Source: Prochlorococcus marinus str. MIT 0918
GTDB lineage: Bacteria; Cyanobacteriota; Cyanobacteriia; PCC-6307; Cyanobiaceae
DNA length: 64,000 bases
Reading direction: 5' to 3'
Assembly: GCF_027359415.1 (NCBI RefSeq)
Contig: NZ_CP114780.1
Span: 1,448,764 to 1,512,763, forward strand
The translations under genes were made by a program, and so were the position numbers. Positions 8,868 to 17,879 of the stretch are shown piece by piece. The notes under the pieces are model-generated. The model saw only the letters and a list, made by a program, of their open reading frames with translations. It was not told the DNA's origin and did not search any database. How positions within the stretch are numbered: the stretch's first letter is position 1; each line of letters begins with the position of its first letter.

Positions 8868-9608
8868 ATGATAGGTAAACTCTTGCTATTACGATCCATT
8901 TTTAAGCCAGTATGTTCTTTCTTAGTAATGACAACTACAGCGTTGACTTTACCAAGTATTGTGAAAGCTTTAGAAATTACAAGTTTTGGCCATAGTTCAT
9001 TATTAATTAAGGGAGGAGGACATTCAGTTTTATTAAATCCATTTAAAGCTGTGGGGTGTGCGGAAGGTTTAGCCGAGCCCAATGTTCATGCAGATATTGT
9101 TCTTGCAAGTTCTGAGTTGGCAGATGAAGGACATTGGAATAAAAAAGGTGTATTTTTTGTCAAACCCGGTTCTTATAGGATTGGTCGTTTACGTTTGGAA
9201 GGCTTCTCTGCATTGCATGACCGTTTAGGGGGAAGGCGTTTTGGTTATGGTACATTTTGGCAATGGCAACAACAAGGAGTTAATATTACACATCTAGGAG
9301 GTATTGCTGGCCCTATTAACTATCAAGATAAGTTACTTTTAGGACGCCCTGATATTTTGGTTATCGGAGTGGGAGGTGGAGCTAAAGTATATAACGCTAA
9401 AGAAGCTGCAGCAGTGATTAATGAATTGAATCCAAAAATTGTTATACCAGTACAATATCTTCGAGGTAAAACACTTAAAAACTGTGATCAATCAGGTATT
9501 AAGCCATTCTTAGAAGCTACTAAAGGGATAGAAGTTCGTAATGTTGGTAAAACCTATAGTGTTCCAAGGAGTCTTCCTCAAAAGACCACTATTCATTTAA
9601 TGCCTTAA
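8868..9608 (+). CDS. exported metallo-beta-lactamase-fold protein
   Basis: This 246-residue protein belongs to the Zn-hydrolase-like MBL superfamily (COG2220-type) and has an N-terminal hydrophobic segment that looks like a signal peptide (about residues 10-35). The fold is recognised from ITSFGHSSLLIKGG and LLNPF at the start, and later HDRLGG and THLGG. The zinc-binding HxHxDH motif is not present; the equivalent stretch reads SSELADEGHW. Activity is therefore uncertain and the substrate unknown. The 3' end overlaps hisC by 20 bases. Confidence 0.75.
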   Translation: MIGKLLLLRSIFKPVCSFLVMTTTALTLPSIVKALEITSFGHSSLLIKGGGHSVLLNPFKAVGCAEGLAEPNVHADIVLASSELADEGHWNKKGVFFVKPGSYRIGRLRLEGFSALHDRLGGRRFGYGTFWQWQQQGVNITHLGGIAGPINYQDKLLLGRPDILVIGVGGGAKVYNAKEAAAVINELNPKIVIPVQYLRGKTLKNCDQSGIKPFLEATKGIEVRNVGKTYSVPRSLPQKTTIHLMP

Positions 9609-10722
9609 TATCGTCTGCTTGTAGATATGCTTTCCAAAAGCTTTTCATTTGACTAGTCGTTCCAATACTGACACGCAGAGAACCATTAAGAAGCGGTTTG
9701 TTTGCCATGCTTCTGACTAGTATCCCTGATGATTTTAGAGATGATTCTACGCTATTAACTGATCTGTTTGGCCAAAGCAAGAAATAATTACCGGCTTCTA
9801 GATGATGCTTTATATTGTGACTTTCTAATTGATCTTTTATCCATTCCCTAGCCTTGAGTACCTTTGCGACGTAATCATCGATGTATGCTTGATCTTTAAG
9901 AGCTGCAAATGCTGCAGTTACCGCAAAGCTATTAACATCATAAGGACCAGTGACACGATAAATACGATCAATTACTTCATGATGAGCTATGGCAAACCCT
10001 ATGCGCAATCCTGCAAGTCCAGATGTTTTGGAAAGTGACCTTAGTACAACAATATTTGGGACTGCCTTGAAATTGATTGTTGACAAGACACTCTTTCCTA
10101 AGAATGCTTCATAGAGTTCATCAATGACTATTAGTGTTTGAGGAGATATTTTCGCTAATTCAATAATTTTCGTCGGAGATAAATGAGTGCCTGTTGGATT
10201 ATTAGGGTTGCATATAATTAATATCTTCGGGTTATGTTTGATTAAAGATTGGTAGATTTTGTTAAAAGGAAAAGAAAATCTGTTGCCTTCATATGGAATT
10301 TGAATGGTTTCCATTCCTTGCATCGAAGCACAAGGTTGGTAGTAACCAAAAGTTGGTTGTGTTGTGAGAAATTTTTTCTTTTTATCTCCATAAGCATAAA
10401 AAATTGAATGGATTGCAGCATCAACGCCATTAAAGAGGCCTACCTCTTTAGGAGTAAGTAAATGACTTAGCCCTGAAGCGTTGAGGTTTTGAGAAACTGC
10501 TTCTTGCAAACCATCATATTCAGGATAAATAGAAATTTGTTCTGAGGAGATGTTTTTAATCGCTTCTATAACTTTTGGGCTAGGGCCAATAGTATTTTCA
10601 TTAAAATCAAGACGTAGCAGGAGCCTCCGACCTTCCAAAGGGGCTGAATAAGGAAGCATTCCCTCTACTTCACTACATGCTAAAGGAGGCTTTTGAGAGG
10701 GGAAATCTGTATTAGGTTCCAC
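9589..10722 (-). CDS. hisC: histidinol-phosphate aminotransferase HisC
   Basis: This PLP enzyme converts imidazole-acetol phosphate to histidinol phosphate. Motifs are RLDFNEN, NPNNPTGTHLSP, the Schiff-base lysine in LRSLSKTSGLAGLRIG and RVSIG near the end. I chose a GTG at 10722, whose first base is the last base of the argS TAG (TAGTG), with a GGAGAG ribosome site about eight bases upstream; this gives 377 residues. ATG at 10659 is an alternative, and ATG at 10809 would overlap argS by 88 bases. It is the third gene of nadC-argS-hisC. A second, CobD-like aminotransferase lies at 24.9 kb. Confidence 0.9.
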   Translation of the reverse strand: MEPNTDFPSQKPPLACSEVEGMLPYSAPLEGRRLLLRLDFNENTIGPSPKVIEAIKNISSEQISIYPEYDGLQEAVSQNLNASGLSHLLTPKEVGLFNGVDAAIHSIFYAYGDKKKKFLTTQPTFGYYQPCASMQGMETIQIPYEGNRFSFPFNKIYQSLIKHNPKILIICNPNNPTGTHLSPTKIIELAKISPQTLIVIDELYEAFLGKSVLSTINFKAVPNIVVLRSLSKTSGLAGLRIGFAIAHHEVIDRIYRVTGPYDVNSFAVTAAFAALKDQAYIDDYVAKVLKAREWIKDQLESHNIKHHLEAGNYFLLWPNRSVNSVESSLKSSGILVRSMANKPLLNGSLRVSIGTTSQMKSFWKAYLQADDIKALNE

Positions 10723-12533
10723 TACATTCTCTCCAAAGTTGAAATACCTAGAAGATTTAAGCCTGTACTTAATATATCTCCAGTCAGTTGACATAGTATT
10801 AAACGGCAAGATCTTGAAGGATCTTTCGCTTTTAAAACAGGTATTTGATCATAAAAACGATTGAATACCTGGCTTAATTCATATAAATAACTGCACAGAC
10901 GATTAGGTAATAACTCTTCTTCAACCTCAATAATGACATCATCAAACTTCAAAATTTGTCGTACGAGGTTCCACTCTTGAACTTGATGAAATTCAAGGTT
11001 AAGGTTGGAAGATTTGAACCCTCCTGATTTTTTACAAATACTTTTGATCCGAACTAAAGCATATAAAAGATATGGTGCAGTATTCCCTTGTAGTGAGAGC
11101 ATTCGATCAAAACTAAATTGATAATTAGTAATTCTGTTTTGACTAAGGTCAGCATATTTTACGGCTCCAATACCAATTTTAGTTGCGACTTCATTTATAA
11201 ATTCTGGACTTTCTATTCGTCCTTCTTCTTGATATCGCTTTTCTACATCTTGCTTAGCACGATTAACTGCTTCGTTCAAAAGGTCTTTGAGGCGAACTGT
11301 ATCACCAGAACGAGTTTTTAATTTCTTTCCATCTTCTCCTTGGACAAGACCAAATGGAACATGATCTAAGCGGCCAGACTCTGGAATCCATCCTGCACGC
11401 TCTGCAACTTGGAATACACCTGAAAAATGGTTAGCTTGGCCAGCATCCGTTACATAAATGATGCGGTCTGCTCCATCTCCATTTGGTTTGGCTTGAAAAC
11501 GATAACGGATAGCTGCTAAGTCTGTTGTGGCATAGTTAAAACCTCCATCAGATTTTTGTACAATTAGCGGTAGGGGGCGACCATTTTTTGAAGTTATACC
11601 CTCTAGAAAAACGCATTGAGCGCCTTGATCACTAACTAACAAGTCTAATTGCTTTAGTTCTAGAACTACTTGTTCTAAATAAGGATTATAAAAAGACTCG
11701 CCTCTTTCGTTAAGATCGATTTCAAGCTGATTATAAAGTATTTGAAATTCTTTACGAGATTGTTCACATAATAAGTTCCAAGCTCTTAGACTTTCTTCAT
11801 CCCCCGCTTGTAATTTGACTACTTCTTTACGCGAAGATGCTTTGAAATCAGTGTCTTCGTCAAACCTTTTTTTTGCTTGACGATAAAATTCGACTAAATC
11901 ACCAAGGTCAACTACATTTGCTGTTTTTAATGCTTCTGGAGCAACTAATTTTAGGTATGTAATTAACATTCCAAATTGCGTTCCCCAATCTCCTACATGG
12001 TTTAAACGAATAACTGGATGGCCACGAAATTTTAAAATACGGGCAATTGAATCTCCAATAATTGTTGAACGTAAATGTCCAACATGCATCTCTTTTGCAA
12101 TGTTTGGACTGGAAAAATCAATAATTGTAGGCTTTACTGTATTTTTTAATGTTTCACTGGTTGCCCGAGGAACTCCTAGATGACTATCTTTAAGTAGGGT
12201 TTGTATCTCATCGGCTAAACAGTTATTTTTAATTGTTAGATTTATAAAACCTGGCCCCGCTATTTGAGCTGGCAGACAGAAATCATTGAAAGACTGATTT
12301 TGCTCAAGTTTTTTTACAATTGCTTCGGCAATATGACGTGGAGGTTGTTTGATAACCTTAGCTAAACTAAGTGCACTATTAATTTGAAAATCTCCAAACT
12401 CTGGTTTGGATGCTGGCACTATGTGAGAGTCTAAAATAAAGCCGGATTTTGTTTCAGAGCATCTTGTCTCAGGGAAAATACTTAAGATTGTATTTTCAAT
12501 TTCTTTTTTTAATAATTGGAAAACTCTTTGCAT
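10722..12533 (-). CDS. argS: arginyl-tRNA synthetase
   Basis: This class I synthetase charges tRNA-Arg. The 603 residues carry the HIGH-type motif in [17 protein letters not shown] (about residue 130), the KMSKS-region variant GKKLKTRSG usual for ArgRS, the N-terminal Add-1 domain and the C-terminal helical anticodon-binding domain. nadC lies two bases upstream and hisC overlaps its stop by one base, so the three form one tightly packed unit. Confidence 0.97.
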   Translation of the reverse strand: MQRVFQLLKKEIENTILSIFPETRCSETKSGFILDSHIVPASKPEFGDFQINSALSLAKVIKQPPRHIAEAIVKKLEQNQSFNDFCLPAQIAGPGFINLTIKNNCLADEIQTLLKDSHLGVPRATSETLKNTVKPTIIDFSSPNIAKEMHVGHLRSTIIGDSIARILKFRGHPVIRLNHVGDWGTQFGMLITYLKLVAPEALKTANVVDLGDLVEFYRQAKKRFDEDTDFKASSRKEVVKLQAGDEESLRAWNLLCEQSRKEFQILYNQLEIDLNERGESFYNPYLEQVVLELKQLDLLVSDQGAQCVFLEGITSKNGRPLPLIVQKSDGGFNYATTDLAAIRYRFQAKPNGDGADRIIYVTDAGQANHFSGVFQVAERAGWIPESGRLDHVPFGLVQGEDGKKLKTRSGDTVRLKDLLNEAVNRAKQDVEKRYQEEGRIESPEFINEVATKIGIGAVKYADLSQNRITNYQFSFDRMLSLQGNTAPYLLYALVRIKSICKKSGGFKSSNLNLEFHQVQEWNLVRQILKFDDVIIEVEEELLPNRLCSYLYELSQVFNRFYDQIPVLKAKDPSRSCRLILCQLTGDILSTGLNLLGISTLERM

Positions 12534-12535
12534 TA

Positions 12536-13399
12536 TTAATTAATTGTATTTGAATTGAAGCGCATGCTGAAATCTATCCAAGTGCTTTTAGTGATGGGAG
12601 CACTGCTTGAAATAATATCAACACCTGTAGAGGCATAGTTTTTAATTTCTAAAGGGTCAATCCCTGAGGCTTCTATCACTATCTCTTTAGAAATTTGTGC
12701 TGCTAATTTTCTCAAATGCGGAACAAGATGAACTATTTCTACTGGAGTCATCTCATCAAGAAGTACTCCATCAGCACCTGACATAACAGCTTCTTTTGCT
12801 TGGGATTTTGTTTCTGCCTCGACAATAATTTTTGTAGTCCATGGAATTGATTCTCGAAGACATTTAATGGAATGATTAATACCCTTGCCCCAGGCGATAT
12901 GATTTTCTTTTAGCATAGCTGCATCATCTAGCCCCAATCTATGATTTAAACCACCACCACATCTGACGGCATATTTTTCTAATTGACGGAGTCCAGGAGT
13001 TGTTTTTCTTGTGTCTGCTAATCGAACTCCAGTCCCTTTCAGCTCGAAAACGAGACTTTGTGTTTTTGTAGCTATTCCTGAGAGATGCATTGCAAGATTA
13101 AGAGATGTACGCTCACCTGCCAATAGAACAGACACAGGGCCTTGAAGCTCCAAGATTTTCTCTCCTATTTTAAAATTTTCCCCATCCTTTTTTTTTAAAT
13201 CCACTTTGACATTTTGATCTAGACGTTTATATAGGGTTTTAACTATGTCTCCGCCACAAAAGACCCCTTCTTGTTTACTTATCCAATGTGCATTAACAAT
13301 GTCATTGCTAATGGCTGTCTGAGTAAGGTCTCCGCGACCTACATCTTCATTAAGCCAAATATCTAAAAGATGATTGATTGTTGGTGGAAGTATATTCAA
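12536..13399 (-). CDS. nadC: quinolinate phosphoribosyltransferase NadC
   Basis: This enzyme makes nicotinate mononucleotide from quinolinate and PRPP in NAD synthesis. The 287-residue protein contains [46 protein letters not shown] and the C-terminal EASGID. The only suitable start is TTG at 13399, giving [12 protein letters not shown] in register with homologues; no in-frame ATG lies nearby. It heads nadC-argS-hisC. Confidence 0.95.
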   Translation of the reverse strand: MNILPPTINHLLDIWLNEDVGRGDLTQTAISNDIVNAHWISKQEGVFCGGDIVKTLYKRLDQNVKVDLKKKDGENFKIGEKILELQGPVSVLLAGERTSLNLAMHLSGIATKTQSLVFELKGTGVRLADTRKTTPGLRQLEKYAVRCGGGLNHRLGLDDAAMLKENHIAWGKGINHSIKCLRESIPWTTKIIVEAETKSQAKEAVMSGADGVLLDEMTPVEIVHLVPHLRKLAAQISKEIVIEASGIDPLEIKNYASTGVDIISSSAPITKSTWIDFSMRFNSNTIN

Positions 13400-13474
13400 G
13401 ATTTTAGAAAAGAAAAGGTAAGAGTGACGAGGTGTTCGATTTGAAAAGTTGAGTGTTTTCGTAAGTAATACTAT

Positions 13475-13510
13475 AAAAATCTAATTTAATATTTAAATAT
13501 AGATTCTTTT
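13475..13510 (-). terminator. AT-rich terminator after mnmE
   Basis: On the minus strand AATCTA pairs with TAGATT around an AT-only loop that can itself pair (ATTTAA near its complement), and a TTTTTAT tract follows. It lies directly after the mnmE stop. With few G-C pairs it would be a weak terminator. Confidence 0.4.
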
Positions 13511-14876
13511 ATTTACCAATACAAAATTTTGAAAATATTCGATCAAGCACTGCTTCGGTTATTTCTTCACCAGTTAATTCACCTAGTCTGAAAACCGCTT
13601 CTCGTAAATCTATAGTCCAAAAATCCCAGGGTAGTTTTTGCTCTGCTACAGTCTCAATTTTTTCTAACGCACTTGCGGCTAATTGAACTAGGTCCAGTTG
13701 TCTTTGGTTTAATGCAATCTCAAGACTTTCGATCTTGTTGGCATCACATAATTTTAATAGAGCTTCAATCATTTCACTTTCACCTTCTCCTGTTAATGCA
13801 CTAATTGTTGCATCAGGCTTTACTATTGTCGATTTAATTTGAATATCTGATTTATTGCCCAATAAGAGTGTTGGCGTTCCTTTTGGGATTTCATTTAAAA
13901 GTTTTTGATCATTTTTAGTCCATCCTTGGCTGATATCAAAAATCAATACAATTACATCTGCTACCACTAAAGCTTTTTGGCTAAGAGAGATCCCGATTTG
14001 TTCAATTGCATCTTGTGTTTCTCTAATGCCAGCAGTATCTAATAATGTGATAGGAACTCCTTCTAGTACAATTTCACTTTCCAAAAGATCTCTTGTAGTA
14101 CCTGGTAAATCTGTAACTATAGCTCGTTTCTTTTTACTAAGAAGATTTAGCAGTGAACTTTTTCCGACATTTGGGGTTCCTACAAGCGCAATTTTCAATC
14201 CATTATTTATGAAAGAACCTTGCTTAGCATCAGAAATAAGCTTATAAAGGTTTTCCTTTATGGATATTACTTCTGCGATTAAAGTTTGTTCGTCAAGATT
14301 GGGGAGATCATCCTCAAAGTCAATTCTTGCTTCAATTTCACTAAGTTGATCAATAAGTTTGTCTCTTAATGAGTTGATTTGAGTAGTAATTTCCCCATTA
14401 ATACCCGCTATGGCAAGTTGTGCTGCCTTTTCACTTCTTGCACTGATTAAGTCATTGATTGCTTCGGCTTGAGTAAGGTTAAGCCTTCCATTTAGGACTG
14501 CACGCTGGCTAAATTCCCCAGGCAGAGCTCTTCGTGTATTGGTTTGTGTAAGTAAAAGATCAAGGACTTGTTGAACAACAATGAGACCACCATGACAATG
14601 AATCTCTACTACGTCTTCACCAGTAAAGCTTCGAGGTCCTTCCATTATTAAGATTAAAACTTCGTCTATCTTTTTTTTAGTCTTTTTGTTTATTACATGT
14701 CCGTATAAAATTCGATGACTCTTCCACAATTGTTCTCCTGGGATGGTCACAATGCTTTTGACGGCTTGTTGAGATGATGGCCCCGAGACTTTGATAATTG
14801 CAATTGCTCCCTGTCCTGGGGCAACTGCAGATGCGATTGCTGCGATTGTTTCTTCTGTAGTGAATGCAGAGTTCAT
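13509..14876 (-). CDS. mnmE: tRNA modification GTPase MnmE (TrmE)
   Basis: With MnmG, this GTPase builds the (carboxymethyl)aminomethyl group on wobble uridine 34 of tRNAs. The 455-residue protein has the formyl-THF-binding N-domain (GQGAIAIIKVSGP), an embedded G domain with GTPNVGKSSLLN (about residue 233), LPGTTRD, DTAGIRET and GNKSD, and the terminal CIGK with the catalytic cysteine. All signatures are intact. It diverges from the DUF2062 gene across 71 bases. Confidence 0.97.
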   Translation of the reverse strand: MNSAFTTEETIAAIASAVAPGQGAIAIIKVSGPSSQQAVKSIVTIPGEQLWKSHRILYGHVINKKTKKKIDEVLILIMEGPRSFTGEDVVEIHCHGGLIVVQQVLDLLLTQTNTRRALPGEFSQRAVLNGRLNLTQAEAINDLISARSEKAAQLAIAGINGEITTQINSLRDKLIDQLSEIEARIDFEDDLPNLDEQTLIAEVISIKENLYKLISDAKQGSFINNGLKIALVGTPNVGKSSLLNLLSKKKRAIVTDLPGTTRDLLESEIVLEGVPITLLDTAGIRETQDAIEQIGISLSQKALVVADVIVLIFDISQGWTKNDQKLLNEIPKGTPTLLLGNKSDIQIKSTIVKPDATISALTGEGESEMIEALLKLCDANKIESLEIALNQRQLDLVQLAASALEKIETVAEQKLPWDFWTIDLREAVFRLGELTGEEITEAVLDRIFSKFCIGK

Positions 14877-14947
14877 AAATTTACATTCTTCTTCCGTTGT
14901 CTACTATCACTAGGAGGCTAGTTTTTTCAAAACCTGTAGGCTCTAAC

Positions 14948-15406
14948 ATGATTGATGTCTTCTTTAGATTAATTAAAAAGGTTAGGAATGTTGTTCGTTG
15001 GTTTTGGGAAGAGCATGGTACTCCAGCCTATCGAGCTCGTGGGGTAGGGGTGGGCGTTTTTAGCGGATGCTTCCCACTGTTTGGATTCCAGTCTTTGATT
15101 GGGATTTTTTTGGCAAGTCTCTTTAGAGGAAATCATTTCCTTGCGATAACAGGAACTTGGATTAGTAATCCTTTTACATATATTCCTCTTTATTGGTTCA
15201 ACTATAAAGTTGGAAAGTTTTTTTTAGGTGAAGTTAATAATTTAAGTAGTTTGGGAGAACTGACTCAATATAGATTGTGGACCCAAGGTTGGATTATTAG
15301 TAGTAGAATCTTATTAGGATCAACAATTGTCGGATTATTATTTGGATTATTATTTGGCTGTATTTCATATCAATTTTTTAAAGCTAAATCAAGATTATAT
15401 AAATAA
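14948..15406 (+). CDS. DUF2062 membrane protein
   Basis: This 152-residue membrane protein of unknown function has the DUF2062 pattern: a basic amphipathic N-terminus, GTPAYRARGVGVGVFSGCFP, FGFQSLIG, and ISNPFTYIPLYWF, with about three membrane segments. Start choice is open. ATG at 14948 is used; an in-frame TTG at 14897 would add 17 residues, and an AGGAGG at about 14912 is too far from either to decide. The stop codon lies inside a large palindrome. Confidence 0.82.
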   Translation: MIDVFFRLIKKVRNVVRWFWEEHGTPAYRARGVGVGVFSGCFPLFGFQSLIGIFLASLFRGNHFLAITGTWISNPFTYIPLYWFNYKVGKFFLGEVNNLSSLGELTQYRLWTQGWIISSRILLGSTIVGLLFGLLFGCISYQFFKAKSRLYK

Positions 15407-15430
15407 CTATTTATATAATCTTGATTTTTT
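15386..15430 (+). terminator. 20-bp palindromic terminator between convergent genes
   Basis: Positions 15386-15405 are the exact reverse complement of 15408-15427, separated by two bases, with a T run at 15424-15430. The stem is almost all A-T with four G-C pairs. It includes the last codons and part of the stop of the DUF2062 gene. As rel is opposed and ends at 15494, it could also stop that transcript. Confidence 0.75.
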
Positions 15431-15493
15431 AATACTTAGTTATTCATGTAGGTAATAGCTATTATTTAGTAATAAAAAATAATTATTGAGTTA

Positions 15494-17824
15494 TTAACTT
15501 AGTCCTGTTCTGGCAATATCTATGACATCAGCCATTGCGCGAATTTTATTTATGGTCATGGCTAGCTGCGCTGAACTTTTTAATTCAATTCTAAGGTCAA
15601 TACATGCAGGTTTCCCATAGGAAGTCTGAACACGTGCATCACTAACATTAATACTACTGTCGGATAATCGCATTAAAATGTCTTTAAGAACACCAACTCG
15701 GTCAATTACTTCGATTTTTAGTTGAGTAGAGAACTTTGTATCATGACTCGATAATTCCTCATTCCATTTAACAGGTAATTGTCTGACGCTGGGTATGTTA
15801 CTAATATTCGCACAATTTTGTCGATGAATAGTTATCCCATGATTGCCAAGTGCAACAGTACCAATTATTTCTTCTCCAGGGAGAGGACTGCAGCATCCTC
15901 CTAAGCGATAATCTAACCCTTCTAAACCAAGAATAGGAGACGTTTTTACAGAGGATTCTTTAGGGGATGCATATTCTGCATTGGTCGAGACTTGCTTAGC
16001 AATTTCATTATTGGTTTCAGGAATATGTGTATTCATATTTTGTAGTCGAATCTCTTCTCGTAGCCGATTTAGTACTTGATGGAGAGTAATTGCTCCGAAA
16101 CCAAGTGCAGCAAGTAAATCTTCAGTAGTTTTAAGATTGCACCGCTCAGCAACTTTTTTCATTGCTTCGCTGGTAAGTAATGAATCAAGTCCTTTCCGGC
16201 CCAGGTCGCGTTCTAACAGCTCTTTACCTCTTTGAATCGTTTCATCTCTATGACTAACTTTGTACCATTGTCTGATACGATTTCGGGCAGTTGGAGTGGC
16301 TACAAAATTAAGCCAATCAAGACTAGGATGTGCTGTGTTAGTTGTAATAATCTCTACAAAATCACCATTGTTTAACTTTGTTGCTAATGGACATAGTTTG
16401 TCATTAATGCGTGTTCCATAGCAGTGATTACCTACCTCTGAATGAATTCTATAAGCAAAATCTATAGCTGTAGAGCCTTTCCTTAAGCCTACGACATCTC
16501 CTTTAGGAGTAAACACAAAAACCTCTTCGTCAAATAAATCTTCTTTGATTGATGAAAGATAGTCATTATGATCAGAGCTATTTTCTTCTTGTTGCCAGTC
16601 GACTAATTGACGCAACCAGCTAAATTTTTCTGTATTCCCTACAGCAGGAGAACCACCTTCTTTATATTTCCAGTGAGCGGCTATTCCAAATTCAGCTACT
16701 TGGTGCATTTCAGGTGTTCTGATTTGCACCTCAATTGGCCTATGACGACCTATCACCGCTGTATGAAGAGATTGGTATCCATTAGGCTTTGGAAGGCCTA
16801 TGTAATCCTTGAAACGACCAGGTATAGGCCTGAAGGTGTCATGAACAACTGCTAGAGCTCTATAACAACTTTCTAAATTAGGAACAATAATTCTTAAGGC
16901 TGCTACATCATAAATTTCATGAAATGCTTTATCTTGTCTTTGCATTTTGCTCCAGATACCAAACAGATGTTTAGGTCTTCCACTGATTTCAAATTTTTTT
17001 AGACCAGAATTTTGTAATCGCTCTCGTAGAAGTTCAACTGTTTGTGCTAAACGCTTCTCTCGTTCACTCCTTTTAGTCACTACTTCCTGTTGGATCTCTC
17101 TATATTGATCTGGTTCCAAAAGTTTAAAAGCAAGATCTTCTAACTCCCATTTAAAACGTCCAATTCCCAATCTATTGGCTAGTGGAGCATAGATCTCTCG
17201 GGTCTCTTGTGCAATTCTTTGTTGTTTATCTGCTTGAAGTGAATCAAGAGTACGCATGTTATGTAATCTATCCGCTAATTTCACCAGAACAACACGAATA
17301 TCTCTGGCCATGGCAAGAAACATTTTCCGTAAATTTTCTGCTTGAGCTTCAGTCCTGTTGGGGAAGTGAATACCGCCTAATTTAGTTACTCCTTCAACTA
17401 ATCCACTAACTTCATTACCAAAATACCCTTCTAATAATTCAAGTGTGATACTGGTATCTTCCACAACATCATGTAGAAAACCGGCTGCTATGACCTTAGG
17501 GCTTGCTCCTATTTCTCTTAATAAGTTTGCTACGGCCAAAGGGTGAACGATATATGGATCTCCACTTGCGCGAAATTGACCTTTATGTAGTCTAAAAGCG
17601 AGATCAAACGAACAAGCTAGTAATGCTTTTGAATCTGTAGGGCAGCATTCACCTACGGCAGGAGGAACTACTTCTAAGCAATTGATCAACCATTCTGGCA
17701 ACTCAATCCCATAATCTTCTGGGAGTTTGATTCCGTCAGACCTAAGTTGAGGCCCTGCAAACATGGGCAAATCCCAGGACAAATTGGTCTGTGCTTCATT
17801 AGACGCAGATGTGGCGTTTAGCAT
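15494..17824 (-). CDS. spoT: bifunctional (p)ppGpp synthetase/hydrolase (RSH family)
   Basis: This long RelA/SpoT homologue makes and degrades the alarmone (p)ppGpp. The 776 residues contain, in order, the HD hydrolase domain (FLHDVVEDTS, about residue 113), the synthetase domain with RFKDYIGLPKPNGYQSLH, a TGS domain (FVFTPKGDVVGL, about residue 435), a conserved cysteine region (RLGGCCSPLPGE) and a C-terminal ACT domain. The RxKD form of the synthetase motif and the intact HD residues are those of bifunctional enzymes. No other RSH gene occurs here. It diverges from the ABC transporter gene. Confidence 0.94.
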   Translation of the reverse strand: MLNATSASNEAQTNLSWDLPMFAGPQLRSDGIKLPEDYGIELPEWLINCLEVVPPAVGECCPTDSKALLACSFDLAFRLHKGQFRASGDPYIVHPLAVANLLREIGASPKVIAAGFLHDVVEDTSITLELLEGYFGNEVSGLVEGVTKLGGIHFPNRTEAQAENLRKMFLAMARDIRVVLVKLADRLHNMRTLDSLQADKQQRIAQETREIYAPLANRLGIGRFKWELEDLAFKLLEPDQYREIQQEVVTKRSEREKRLAQTVELLRERLQNSGLKKFEISGRPKHLFGIWSKMQRQDKAFHEIYDVAALRIIVPNLESCYRALAVVHDTFRPIPGRFKDYIGLPKPNGYQSLHTAVIGRHRPIEVQIRTPEMHQVAEFGIAAHWKYKEGGSPAVGNTEKFSWLRQLVDWQQEENSSDHNDYLSSIKEDLFDEEVFVFTPKGDVVGLRKGSTAIDFAYRIHSEVGNHCYGTRINDKLCPLATKLNNGDFVEIITTNTAHPSLDWLNFVATPTARNRIRQWYKVSHRDETIQRGKELLERDLGRKGLDSLLTSEAMKKVAERCNLKTTEDLLAALGFGAITLHQVLNRLREEIRLQNMNTHIPETNNEIAKQVSTNAEYASPKESSVKTSPILGLEGLDYRLGGCCSPLPGEEIIGTVALGNHGITIHRQNCANISNIPSVRQLPVKWNEELSSHDTKFSTQLKIEVIDRVGVLKDILMRLSDSSINVSDARVQTSYGKPACIDLRIELKSSAQLAMTINKIRAMADVIDIARTGLS

Positions 17825-17879
17825 CAGGCCAAAGACTTTAATTTATTTTATTCATGTGTAAGCAGCCTTGCTAAAACTT

